Origin: Pontibacillus halophilus JSM 076056 = DSM 19796
GTDB taxonomy: Bacteria; Bacillota; Bacilli; Bacillales; BH030062
Reading direction: 5' to 3'
Length of the DNA: 50,341 nucleotides
Assembly: GCF_000425205.1 (NCBI RefSeq)
Contig: NZ_AULI01000020.1
Coordinates: 1 to 50,341 of the forward strand
A program made the position numbers and the translations under genes. The notes under the pieces are model-generated. The model saw only the letters and a program-made list of their open reading frames with translations, was not told where the DNA came from and did not search any database. Positions 6,892-15,985 of this stretch are shown one piece after another. Every line of letters starts with the position of its first letter. Position 1 is the stretch's first letter.

Positions 6892-8772
6892 ATGAGGAAA
6901 TCGCTTATGACGTTTGGAAAACGAATATTATTATTAATGGCAATTGACTCGGCCATCGTTTCATTTTCAATTTTCATGTCACACTTTTTCCTTAATCCTT
7001 ATAGCAATGTATTTGATTCGAAAATGATAGTCGCATCAGTCAGTTTACTTATTACCCATCATTTATTTTCTTACTTTTTTGGTCTTTATCGACGGGTGTG
7101 GCGTTATGCTAGTACGAGAGAGCTGACCGGAATCGTCGGGGTAGTTACCCTTTCAGTTATCAGTACGGCAGGTGTACAACTAGTAACCTATCAAACCACT
7201 TATGAAAGAGCACTTATAGTTACATGGATGTTACATATTATTTTAATAGGTGGAGTTCGGTTTGCCTGGAAGTATTACAAAACCTATGGTCTTGTCACTT
7301 CTTATGCAACTTTTAAGGATGCTAAAAAGGCGGTAGGGAATGCGCAAGCTAATACAAGAACGCTGATTATCGGGGCAGGTTCTGCTGGCCGAATGATTGC
7401 TAGGCAGATTCAAGAAAACGAATCTAAGGATGTGAAGCTCGTTGGCTTTGCAGATGATGATTTCACTATGAGAAATCTGACTGTCTCAGGGCTCCCGGTG
7501 TATGGAACTATTAAAGATTTGCCTGAGATTGTCGAGAAACAAAGAGTGAATCATATTGTTATCGCGATGCCTTCTGCCGATAAGGCTCGCATCAAAGAAG
7601 TCGTGACGATTGCGAAAGATGTTGTAAGGAATGTTCAAATTCTTCCTATGATTGAAGATATTATTCTTGGGAACCTTTCTGTTAATCAAATACGAGATGT
7701 ATCCATAGAAGATTTGCTTGGACGGGAGCAAGTCGATTTAGACATGTCTAGTGTTTCAGAATCGTTAACAAATAGAACAATTCTAGTCACTGGTGCAGGT
7801 GGATCAATAGGGTCAGAAATTTGCCGACAAGTGAGTAAATTTGAGCCTGCAAAAATTGTCTTGCTTGGACATGGTGAAAACAGTATCTACACCATTGAAA
7901 TGGAATTAAGAAATCTGTATAAAGACAGATTTCAAATTGATACTGAAATTTCAGATGTTCAAGACCGTGACAAGATGTTCGAAGTGATGGCTAAGCATCA
8001 GCCCGACGTCGTTTATCACGCAGCTGCTCATAAACATGTACCTTTAATGGAGCGTAATCCGGAAGAAGCCATTAAAAACAATGTGATTGGTACGCGAAAT
8101 GTAGCTGAAGCGTCTGATGCTCGTGGAATTGGTACGTTTGTAATGGTATCAACAGATAAGGCCGTAAATCCTACCAGTGTTATGGGAGCTTCCAAGCGGA
8201 TGGCTGAAATGATTGTTCAAGATATGGATAAAGGAAGTAATACTCGCTTCGTTGCTGTAAGGTTTGGAAATGTTCTTGGAAGTCGCGGAAGTGTAATCCC
8301 GCTATTCAAGAAGCAAATTGCCCGAGGAGGACCGGTAACTGTTACGCATCCAGAAATGATTCGTTATTTCATGACGATACCTGAAGCCTCTCGCCTCGTG
8401 ATTCAAGCGGGCTCTTTAGCTAAAGGTGGAGAGATCTTCGTGTTGGATATGGGTGAACCTGTAAAGATTACCGATTTAGCCGAAAACCTTATCCGTCTTT
8501 CAGGGTTTGAAGTCGATGAAATCGGCATCGAATTCACAGGTATGCGTCCAGGAGAGAAGATGTATGAGGAGCTCCTTGGAAAAGATGAAGTCCACGACCA
8601 ACAAGTGTGGCCAAAAATCTACGTAGGCAAAGCCGTAAACTTGGATATTCATAAAATTAATACCTGCATTGATGAGTATCAGAACCTAGACACAGATTCG
8701 CTTCGTCAACATGCATTACGTATCGCAAATGGAAAGATTGAGAATCAAGAACTGTTGGTTGGTTCTAAATAA
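6892..8772 (+). CDS. UDP-GlcNAc 4,6-dehydratase, CapD/EpsC family
   Basis: A 626-residue membrane enzyme. Four to five hydrophobic segments fill the first 130 residues. A first Rossmann motif follows (IIGAGSAGRMIAR, about residue 160), then the catalytic SDR domain with TGAGGSIGSEICRQ (about 300) and STDKAVNPTSVMGASK. Met replaces the usual SDR catalytic Tyr, as is typical of this group (PglF, WbpM, EpsC). It would convert UDP-GlcNAc to the 4-keto-6-deoxy sugar, the first step to a bacillosamine-like sugar. The ATG at 6892 has no good ribosome site; an in-frame ATG at 6907 follows ATGAGGA and may be the true start. It heads the cluster and works with the next aminotransferase. Confidence 0.9.
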   Translation: MRKSLMTFGKRILLLMAIDSAIVSFSIFMSHFFLNPYSNVFDSKMIVASVSLLITHHLFSYFFGLYRRVWRYASTRELTGIVGVVTLSVISTAGVQLVTYQTTYERALIVTWMLHIILIGGVRFAWKYYKTYGLVTSYATFKDAKKAVGNAQANTRTLIIGAGSAGRMIARQIQENESKDVKLVGFADDDFTMRNLTVSGLPVYGTIKDLPEIVEKQRVNHIVIAMPSADKARIKEVVTIAKDVVRNVQILPMIEDIILGNLSVNQIRDVSIEDLLGREQVDLDMSSVSESLTNRTILVTGAGGSIGSEICRQVSKFEPAKIVLLGHGENSIYTIEMELRNLYKDRFQIDTEISDVQDRDKMFEVMAKHQPDVVYHAAAHKHVPLMERNPEEAIKNNVIGTRNVAEASDARGIGTFVMVSTDKAVNPTSVMGASKRMAEMIVQDMDKGSNTRFVAVRFGNVLGSRGSVIPLFKKQIARGGPVTVTHPEMIRYFMTIPEASRLVIQAGSLAKGGEIFVLDMGEPVKITDLAENLIRLSGFEVDEIGIEFTGMRPGEKMYEELLGKDEVHDQQVWPKIYVGKAVNLDIHKINTCIDEYQNLDTDSLRQHALRIANGKIENQELLVGSK

Positions 8773-8842
8773 CATAAGGTATATCGCAAATGTGTTATGC
8801 ACCTCTTTGCTCATTAATTAATCAGAGGAAGGAAGACGTACC

Positions 8843-9958
8843 ATGTCAAATCGTATTTTCCTTGCATCCCCTCATATGAGTGATGAGGGTTTCGAGCAAC
8901 AATTTGTCCAGCAAGCATTCGATACAAACTGGATTGCTCCTTTAGGTGAGAATGTAAACATGTTTGAAGAAGAATTAGCTCAGAGGGTTGGCGTAAACTC
9001 TGCAGCTGCATTATCTTCAGGAACAGCAGCTATCCACCTAGCTTTGATGGCAGCGGGAGTAGGAGAAGGGGATATCGTTTTTTGTCCAACCCTTACTTTC
9101 TCCGCAACAGCTAACCCTATTATCTATCAAAACGCTACACCCGTATTTATAGATAGTAATGAAGAAACATGGAACCTATGTCCAAATGCACTTGAAGAGG
9201 CATTTGAGAAATATCCAGAAGTAAAAGCGGTCATCGTTGTTCATCTCTATGGCCTTTCAGCTGACATGGATCGAATCATGGAGTTGTGTAAGAAACATAA
9301 TGTAACCGTAATTGAAGATGCGGCCGAGTCCCTAGGTGGGTATTACAAGGGACAACAAACAGGTACGTTTGGTGATTATGGCATTTATTCCTTTAATGGA
9401 AATAAAATCATTTCCACTTCCGGTGGAGGGATGCTAGTCTCCAACAATGAAGAACGCATTCAAAAAGCTAGATTCTGGGCTACCCAATCTCGGGACCAAG
9501 CAAAGCATTACCAACATAGCGAACTAGGGTTTAATTACCGAATGAGCAATGTGTTAGCTGGAATTGGCAGAGGTCAATTAAAGGTTTTGGATGAACGTGT
9601 AGAAAAGAAGAAATACATATTTGAGTATTATAAAGCTGAATTAGGTGATTTAGAGGGACTTCAATTTATGCCAGTTAATGTGTGGGATGAACCGAACTTC
9701 TGGTTGAGTGCAATTACATTAACCGGATATGTCAGGCCCGTTGATGTAATGGAATCCCTAGAACGGGATAATATTGAATCAAGACCACTATGGAAGCCCA
9801 TGCACCTTCAACCTTATTTCAGAAAATACGATTTTATAGGAAACACTGTTTCTGAAAACCTTTTTGAGAATGGTCTTTGCCTACCATCCGACACTAAAAT
9901 GACAGTGGGGGATTTAAAAAAGACAACTAAGTGTATAAGAGAGTTGTGGGAAAAATGA
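8843..9958 (+). CDS. PLP-dependent sugar aminotransferase (DegT/DnrJ/EryC1/StrS family)
   Basis: A 371-residue fold-type I aminotransferase that probably aminates the 4-keto sugar made by the preceding dehydratase, as EpsN and PglE do. Visible are SSGTAAIHLAL (phosphate binding, about residue 58), an IEDAAESLGG Asp motif (about 158) and the PLP lysine in FNGNKIIS (about 188). The ribosome site AGAGGAAGGAAG precedes the ATG. It overlaps the next gene by ATGA, so the two are translationally coupled. Confidence 0.9.
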   Translation: MSNRIFLASPHMSDEGFEQQFVQQAFDTNWIAPLGENVNMFEEELAQRVGVNSAAALSSGTAAIHLALMAAGVGEGDIVFCPTLTFSATANPIIYQNATPVFIDSNEETWNLCPNALEEAFEKYPEVKAVIVVHLYGLSADMDRIMELCKKHNVTVIEDAAESLGGYYKGQQTGTFGDYGIYSFNGNKIISTSGGGMLVSNNEERIQKARFWATQSRDQAKHYQHSELGFNYRMSNVLAGIGRGQLKVLDERVEKKKYIFEYYKAELGDLEGLQFMPVNVWDEPNFWLSAITLTGYVRPVDVMESLERDNIESRPLWKPMHLQPYFRKYDFIGNTVSENLFENGLCLPSDTKMTVGDLKKTTKCIRELWEK

Positions 9959-10587
9959 ATTTTTGTTATAGGAAGATAGTTAAGAGGCTGTTAGATTTAA
10001 TTGTTTCAGGAGTGAGCTTAGTGATTTTAAGTCCACTATTTGTAACAATTGCTGTAATTATAAAGTATAAAATTGGAAGCCCGGTTGTGTTTAAACAAGA
10101 AAGACCAGGTTTAAATGAGAAAGTTTTTACTATGTACAAATTTAGAACTATGACAGACAAAAGAGGATCGGATTTTGAGCTACTCCCAGATAGCTTGAGG
10201 ATAACTAGATTTGGTCTTTTTTTGCGCACTACTTCTTTGGATGAGCTCCCTGGTCTAATAAATGTTTTAAAAGGTGATATGTCTATGATTGGACCAAGAC
10301 CCCTATTAGTACGCTATTTGCCTTTTTATACTGAAACTGAAAGAGCAAGGCACAAAGTAAGACCTGGCTTGTCAGGTTTAGCTCAGGTCAGTGGTAGAAA
10401 TAACATTGAATGGGAAGAAAGGCTGAATTTAGATGTGATATATGTAAACGAAATGAGCTTTCTAACTGACGCTAAAATCTTTTTTAAAACACTGTTCAAA
10501 GCTTTTGTAAGAGCCGATGTTTCTGTGGTTGACCAGTCGGACATTAAGGATTTAGATGCAGAGAGGAGTATTAACAATGATACTTAA
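9955..10587 (+). CDS. Initiating sugar transferase (phosphoglycosyltransferase, EpsL/PglC type)
   Basis: A 210-residue bacterial sugar transferase that moves a sugar phosphate from a UDP-sugar to undecaprenyl phosphate and so starts repeat-unit assembly at the membrane. It has an N-terminal hydrophobic hairpin (residues about 12-35), KFRTMT, the conserved RTTSLDELPGLINVLKGDMS block with the catalytic Asp-Glu, and IGPRPLL. The start at 9955 forms an ATGA overlap with the aminotransferase stop; the frame is open from 9931. The preceding genes suggest a diamino-trideoxy sugar as substrate. Confidence 0.9.
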   Translation: MNFCYRKIVKRLLDLIVSGVSLVILSPLFVTIAVIIKYKIGSPVVFKQERPGLNEKVFTMYKFRTMTDKRGSDFELLPDSLRITRFGLFLRTTSLDELPGLINVLKGDMSMIGPRPLLVRYLPFYTETERARHKVRPGLSGLAQVSGRNNIEWEERLNLDVIYVNEMSFLTDAKIFFKTLFKAFVRADVSVVDQSDIKDLDAERSINNDT

Positions 10588-11035
10588 GCGTATTAATAGC
10601 GATAATTACTACCTGTATAAAGAAACGATAGTAGAGTTGTTACTAGACATATACAATATTAATTTCAATATGACTAAAAGTAAAAATGAAAATCTTAGTT
10701 TTGAAAAATCTGAACAACTTTATGAATTTTTGCTAGATAAAAGTGCTATCTTAATAGGAATATTCAAGGGTGAAGAATTACAGGGATTCTTATGGGCATA
10801 CGTGCATAACTATTTTGGTGTAAATAGGATTCACGTTAATCAAATTGCTATTAAGGAGAATCATAGAGGAAATGGTTTAGCAAAGGTATTAATGGAAGAG
10901 ATAGAGCAACTTGCGTTTAAAGAAGGGATAGAAACTATTGATCTTTTTGTTTCAGATTCTAATCTAGCAGCTTTGAATTTATATGAAAGTATGGGATTTT
11001 GCACAGAAAGAAGATATATGAAAAAAGTATTGTAG
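10577..11035 (+). CDS. GNAT-family N-acetyltransferase
   Basis: A 152-residue acyl-CoA transferase of the GNAT fold. The acetyl-CoA loop reads ENHRGNGLAKVLMEEIE (about residues 94-110) and the C-terminal strand NLAALNLYESMGF is typical. It overlaps the previous gene, and AGAGGAG precedes the ATG at 10577. It probably acetylates the amino sugar made by the two upstream enzymes, a step for which the cluster otherwise has no enzyme. Confidence 0.8.
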   Translation: MILKRINSDNYYLYKETIVELLLDIYNINFNMTKSKNENLSFEKSEQLYEFLLDKSAILIGIFKGEELQGFLWAYVHNYFGVNRIHVNQIAIKENHRGNGLAKVLMEEIEQLAFKEGIETIDLFVSDSNLAALNLYESMGFCTERRYMKKVL

Positions 11036-11043
11036 GTGATTAC

Positions 11044-12093
11044 TTGTTATTCTCAGTTGATGTGAGTGAAAAAAAGAGATGGGATGAGATTGTAAAGAGC
11101 TTTGATTATTACGATGTGAACTACTTAAACGGTTATGTTTCAGCTTTCAGTCAAATTGGAGAGGGCAAACCTAAATTAATATACTATGATGATGGTGAAA
11201 CAAAAGGGATTAACGTTGTTCTAATAAGAGATATAGCCTACTCTAAGCCATTTCTTAATAAAATACCAACTAATACCTACTTTGACCTAGTTACACCATA
11301 CGGTTATGGCGGTTTTCTTATTGAAGGCGAAAATATTAATGCTTTAAAAGAAGCATATAAACATTTCTGTACAAAAAATGGGGTTGTTTCAGAATTCACC
11401 AGATATCATTTACTGCATAATAAATACAAAGAATTTTTTGATGATATTAAAACATATAAAAAAAATGTAGTTAGGGATTTAAACTTATCTTTAGATGATA
11501 TGTTTATGGATTTTGAACATAAAGTTAGAAAAAGTATAAAAAAAGCATGGAGGTCACAATTAGAAATTGAAGTGGATTACACCGGAGATAGGTTAGATGA
11601 CTTCTTACTTATTTATTACGATACAATGGATAGAGCTAAAGCAGACGAAAACTACTATTTTTCAAAAGAATTTTTTCAGTATATAAATGAGTATTTAAAG
11701 GATCATTTTGTTTATTTTCATGTTTTGTATGATGGGAAAATTATATCCTCGGAACTTGTTTTATATGGAAAAGACAATTGTTATTCGTTCCTAGGAGGTA
11801 CTGACAGAAGATACATGAAGTTAAGTGCTAATAATTTTCTTAAATATGAAATTATAAAATGGGCGAAAGGTATTGGGTTGTCAAATTTCATCCTTGGTGG
11901 CGGTTACGGCTCTGAAGATGGGATTTTTAAGTATAAAAAGGGGTTTTCACCCAATGGAATGTATGATTTTTACGTTGGTAAACATATATACGACCAAGAA
12001 AAATATCAATATTTGGTTAATTTAAGAAAGTCTGAACTAGACTTTGAAGCAAATAGTGAATTTTTTCCTATATATAGAGCAGGGCAAACCTAA
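11044..12093 (+). CDS. FemAB-like / BioF2-like acyltransferase
   Basis: A 349-residue protein resembling the duplicated GNAT fold of FemAB/FemX-type transferases, with the region FEHKVRKSIKKAWRS, a central YFHVLYDGKIISSELVLYG strand and the glycine-rich LGGGYGSEDGIFKYKKGF near the end. Such proteins transfer acyl or aminoacyl groups to sugars or peptides. In this cluster it may decorate the repeat unit. The TTG at 11044 follows TAGGTGAT; the frame is open from 10999, inside the preceding gene. Confidence 0.7.
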   Translation: MLFSVDVSEKKRWDEIVKSFDYYDVNYLNGYVSAFSQIGEGKPKLIYYDDGETKGINVVLIRDIAYSKPFLNKIPTNTYFDLVTPYGYGGFLIEGENINALKEAYKHFCTKNGVVSEFTRYHLLHNKYKEFFDDIKTYKKNVVRDLNLSLDDMFMDFEHKVRKSIKKAWRSQLEIEVDYTGDRLDDFLLIYYDTMDRAKADENYYFSKEFFQYINEYLKDHFVYFHVLYDGKIISSELVLYGKDNCYSFLGGTDRRYMKLSANNFLKYEIIKWAKGIGLSNFILGGGYGSEDGIFKYKKGFSPNGMYDFYVGKHIYDQEKYQYLVNLRKSELDFEANSEFFPIYRAGQT

Positions 12094-12112
12094 GGAACTA
12101 AGGAGTACATTT

Positions 12113-13387
12113 ATGAATTATAGAAATAAAAATATTTGGATATTTAATCACTATGCTACTTACCAATATAAGAATGGTGCGGGAAGGCATTATTGGTTTG
12201 CTGAGAATTTAAAAAAAATGGGGTATGACGTAACTATATTCTGCGCAAATACCCATCATAACAGTAACGAATTTGTTGAGATTAGAAATGGAAAATTCGA
12301 AACTGACTTATTAAATGATATACCTTTTGTTTTTGTGAAAACTACATCTGCTATAGGAAATGGATTAGATAGAATAAAAAATATGTTTTTGTTTTATAAA
12401 AATCTATTCAGCGTTGCAAAAAGCTATATAAAACTAAAAAACAAACCAGATTTAATATTAGCATCCAGTGTACATCCATTGACGATGGTTGCAGGGATTC
12501 AATTGGCCAGAAAACTAAATATACCTTGTATCTGTGAAGTAAGAGATTTATGGCCGGAGGCAATATTCTCTTATGGAAAGCTTAAAGAATCTAGCTTCTT
12601 AGGAAAGGCATTAATAAAGGGTGAGCACTGGATATATAAAAACTCTGATGCAATGATTTTCACCAAAGAAGGTGATACGGACTATATCAAAGAGAGAAAG
12701 TGGGACATAGAGCAGCATGGTGAAATAGATTTAAATAAGTGCTTTTATATTAATAATGGACTCGATCTAAAAGCATTTGAGGAATCAATTGACTTAAATC
12801 AACTTGAGGATGAAGACCTTAGTTCTAATTCCTTTAATGTAGTTTATGTAGGTGCTATTAGACCAGTAAATAATGTAGGAAAGTTACTAGATACTGCAAA
12901 ACTATTGAAATCACGCTCTGATATTAAATTTCTTATTTATGGGAATGGAAATGAATTAGAAAGCATTCGACACAGGGTTGAAAATGAGGGACTGGATAAC
13001 GTTAAAGTAAAAGGACATGTTGATAGGAAATATATCCCTTATATATTAAGTAAGTCATCTGTTAATATACTTAATTATTCACAAAAACAATACAATTGGA
13101 GCAGAGGTAATAGTTCAAATAAGTTGTTTGAATATATGGCCTCGGGGAAACCTATCGTATCAACGGTTAAAATGGGTTATTCACCTTTACAGCAATATAA
13201 CTGCGGGATTGAGCTAGAAAATGGGTCGCCTGAGGAACTTAAAGGGGCAATCTTAACAATTAAAGACTTGTCTAGTAAAGAGTATAATGAATTGGGTTTA
13301 AATGCTAAAAATGGATCAAGAAATTTCGATTTTCAAGTACATACAAATAAACTAAATAATGTAATAAAAGGTTTGATAGGAGAATGA
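12113..13387 (+). CDS. Glycosyltransferase family 4 (WbuB-like)
   Basis: A 424-residue GT-B transferase. The N-terminal part has a glycine-rich opening (NGAGRHYWFAENL), the linker CEVRDLWPEAI is typical of WbuB-like enzymes, and the C-terminal part has VVYVGAIRPVNNV and the donor-binding block SNKLFEYMASGKPIV. It uses a nucleotide sugar to extend the lipid-linked unit. ATG at 12113 follows AAGGAG; the frame is open further upstream into the preceding gene. Confidence 0.85.
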   Translation: MNYRNKNIWIFNHYATYQYKNGAGRHYWFAENLKKMGYDVTIFCANTHHNSNEFVEIRNGKFETDLLNDIPFVFVKTTSAIGNGLDRIKNMFLFYKNLFSVAKSYIKLKNKPDLILASSVHPLTMVAGIQLARKLNIPCICEVRDLWPEAIFSYGKLKESSFLGKALIKGEHWIYKNSDAMIFTKEGDTDYIKERKWDIEQHGEIDLNKCFYINNGLDLKAFEESIDLNQLEDEDLSSNSFNVVYVGAIRPVNNVGKLLDTAKLLKSRSDIKFLIYGNGNELESIRHRVENEGLDNVKVKGHVDRKYIPYILSKSSVNILNYSQKQYNWSRGNSSNKLFEYMASGKPIVSTVKMGYSPLQQYNCGIELENGSPEELKGAILTIKDLSSKEYNELGLNAKNGSRNFDFQVHTNKLNNVIKGLIGE

Positions 13388-13390
13388 GTA

Positions 13391-14611
13391 ATGATTAATG
13401 TTATTGGATTAGGTTATATTGGTTTACCAACGGCTTTAATGTTAGCTAAATTCGGTCTTGAAGTTGTAGGAACAGATAGAGATATTGATAAAATTAATAG
13501 TTTGATGGATGGAAATTTGTTGATTGATGAAGAAGGAATAATAGAGTTATACGAAGATGCTAAACAAAATATTAAGTTTACCTCGGAGTACCAACATACA
13601 CATACATATATTGTAACGGTACCAACACCTTACCAAAAGAAAAATAAAAAATTGGATCCTGAATTTCTTTTATCGGCTGTCGAAAGTGTTCTTGATGTAT
13701 GTGATAAAGGTGCGACTATAATTATTGAATCAACAATATCTCCTGGAACAATTGATAAACATGTCCGTCCTTTAATAAGGGATAGAGGTTTTATTATTGG
13801 AGAAGACATTCATTTAGTTCATGCACCAGAAAGAATTATTCCAGGAAATATGGTGAAAGAGTTAACGTTAAATTCTAGAACTATCGGAGCAGATTGCAAA
13901 GAGATAGGTGAAAAAGTTAAAGGTTTATATTCTAGTTTTTGTAAATCTGACATAGTCGTTACCGATATAAGAACTGCTGAGATGACTAAGGTTGTGGAAA
14001 ATACATATAGAGATGTTAATATTGCTTTCGCGAATGAGTTAGCCCAAATATGTCATTCAGATAATATGGATGTATATGAAATTATTAAAATAGCTAACAA
14101 ACACCCAAGAGTAAATATATTAAACCCTGGTCCAGGGGTTGGTGGCCATTGTATCTCAGTTGACCCTTGGTTTTTAGTTGGTGATTATCCTGAATTGACA
14201 AACTTAATAAAAGTAGCTAGGGTTACGAATGATTTCATGCCAAACCATGTACTAAAGCGAATCAAACAAATAATGAATGAACACAATTTAAGAGATATTT
14301 CAAAAATAGGTCTATATGGGTTGACATATAAAGAGGACGTCAATGATACAAGAGAGAGTCCAACCTTACAATTGATAAATAATTTAGAGGATAATTTAGC
14401 ATTCGGTATAAAAGTATTTGATCCATACGTTAAAGAAGAATTGGTTGACAACCAGTATATGGACTTTGATGCTTTTTTACAAGATATAGAAATTGTTGTA
14501 CTAATGGTGGGGCATCAGCATATAAAGAATAATGAATCTTATGTGGAGAACAAAATAGTATTAGATACTAAAAACATATTCGAAAATAATAAAAATTATC
14601 ATAAATTGTGA
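13391..14611 (+). CDS. wecC: UDP-N-acetyl-D-mannosamine dehydrogenase (WecC-like)
   Basis: A 406-residue UDP-sugar dehydrogenase that oxidises C6 to a uronate in two NAD-dependent steps. It has VIGLGYIGLPTALMLA at the N-terminus, APERIIPGN, the catalytic Cys in PGPGVGGHCISVDPWF and a C-terminal YKEDVNDTRESP motif. These match the WecC branch, giving UDP-ManNAcA. No UDP-GlcNAc 2-epimerase (WecB) is in the cluster, so the precursor must come from elsewhere. Confidence 0.85.
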   Translation: MINVIGLGYIGLPTALMLAKFGLEVVGTDRDIDKINSLMDGNLLIDEEGIIELYEDAKQNIKFTSEYQHTHTYIVTVPTPYQKKNKKLDPEFLLSAVESVLDVCDKGATIIIESTISPGTIDKHVRPLIRDRGFIIGEDIHLVHAPERIIPGNMVKELTLNSRTIGADCKEIGEKVKGLYSSFCKSDIVVTDIRTAEMTKVVENTYRDVNIAFANELAQICHSDNMDVYEIIKIANKHPRVNILNPGPGVGGHCISVDPWFLVGDYPELTNLIKVARVTNDFMPNHVLKRIKQIMNEHNLRDISKIGLYGLTYKEDVNDTRESPTLQLINNLEDNLAFGIKVFDPYVKEELVDNQYMDFDAFLQDIEIVVLMVGHQHIKNNESYVENKIVLDTKNIFENNKNYHKL

Positions 14612-14631
14612 AAGTAGATGGGAGAGTATAT

Positions 14632-15942
14632 ATGGATGCAATTTCAGAATTAAAAGCTAATTTTGAGAAGTTGTCAGTAGTGGGGCTTGGATATGTTGGA
14701 TTACCTTTAGCTATTGAATTCTCAAAAGTATTCAATGTAGTAGGTTTTGATATTAACGAGGGTAAAATCCTTAACTATAATAATGGAATAGATGTTACTA
14801 ATGAAGTTGGAAATGATGCTATAAAGCAGACAAGTTGTACATTTACAAGTGATGAAGATTATTTAAAGGAATGTAAAGTACATATTGTATCAGTACCTAC
14901 TCCAATTAATAGCGATAAAACGCCAAATCTTAATCCGGTGATTGAAGCTACAAAAATCGTTGGTAGGAATATGAAAAAGGGATCGGTAATCGTATATGAA
15001 TCAACTGTTTACCCTGGTACTACAGAGGAAATTTGCGTACCAATCTTAGAAAAGATTTCTGGATTAAAATTCAACATAGATTTTCATATTGGATATTCGC
15101 CTGAGCGCATCAATCCAGGTGACAAAGTAAACACTTTGACCAAAATAAAAAAGGTTGTGTCAGGATCCAGTGGTGAAATATTGGAATTCGTGGCTCAAAT
15201 GTATGAATCTATTATTGAAGCTGGTGTACATAGAGCTGAAAATATAAAAGTTGCTGAAGCATCTAAAATAGTAGAGAACTCACAACGTGATATAAATATA
15301 GCGTTTATGAATGAACTATCAATGGTTTTTAATAGAATGGAGATAGACACGAGTGCAGTTCTAGAAGCTGCTGGAACAAAATGGAATTTCATGAGATTTA
15401 CCCCAGGTTTAGTTGGAGGACATTGCATTGGAGTAGATCCTTATTATTTTATTTATAAAGCTGAGCAACTGGGGTATCATTCTCAAATTATACTCTCTGG
15501 TAGAAAAATCAATGATAGCATGGGAGCTTATGTAGCTAATAATGTAATAAAATGCATTATAAAAAATGACAAAAATGTTAAAGGTGCTAGGGTTGCAATC
15601 CTGGGTGTTACATTTAAAGAGAATGTTGCAGATGTGAGGAATTCAAAAGTCTTTGATGTAGTTAATGAGCTTTTAGATTATGGAGTAGAGGTACTAGTAT
15701 GTGATCCAAAGGCAAATAAAGAAGAGGTATACAACGAGTATAACTTAAATTTACAAGAATTTGGTGAATTGAAGGACATAGATGTTGTCATTGCTGCGGT
15801 AAACCACGATGAATATAAAGAGTTAAACATAGATAGTTTTATAGAATTGTTTAAAGAAGGAAAACCTATACTATTTGACTTGAAAAAGGCTTATGAGAAA
15901 AATGATTACATAGATAGGGGGTTTGATTACTGGAGTTTGTGA
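14632..15942 (+). CDS. Nucleotide sugar dehydrogenase (TviB/WbpA-like)
   Basis: A 436-residue second UDP-sugar dehydrogenase, with VVGLGYVGLPLAIEFS, SPERINPGD, the catalytic Cys in TPGLVGGHCIGVDPYY and VTFKENVADVRNSK. It fits the VipA/TviB/WbpA group that oxidises UDP-GlcNAc or UDP-GalNAc to the uronic acid. GTG at 14608 is in frame, but ATG at 14632 has the ribosome site GGGAGAG. Two such enzymes side by side predict an acidic polysaccharide with two kinds of aminouronate. Confidence 0.85.
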   Translation: MDAISELKANFEKLSVVGLGYVGLPLAIEFSKVFNVVGFDINEGKILNYNNGIDVTNEVGNDAIKQTSCTFTSDEDYLKECKVHIVSVPTPINSDKTPNLNPVIEATKIVGRNMKKGSVIVYESTVYPGTTEEICVPILEKISGLKFNIDFHIGYSPERINPGDKVNTLTKIKKVVSGSSGEILEFVAQMYESIIEAGVHRAENIKVAEASKIVENSQRDINIAFMNELSMVFNRMEIDTSAVLEAAGTKWNFMRFTPGLVGGHCIGVDPYYFIYKAEQLGYHSQIILSGRKINDSMGAYVANNVIKCIIKNDKNVKGARVAILGVTFKENVADVRNSKVFDVVNELLDYGVEVLVCDPKANKEEVYNEYNLNLQEFGELKDIDVVIAAVNHDEYKELNIDSFIELFKEGKPILFDLKKAYEKNDYIDRGFDYWSL

Positions 15943-15985
15943 TTTCAATGTATTTACTTTATCTATCTTAAGGTGTTGATTATGT

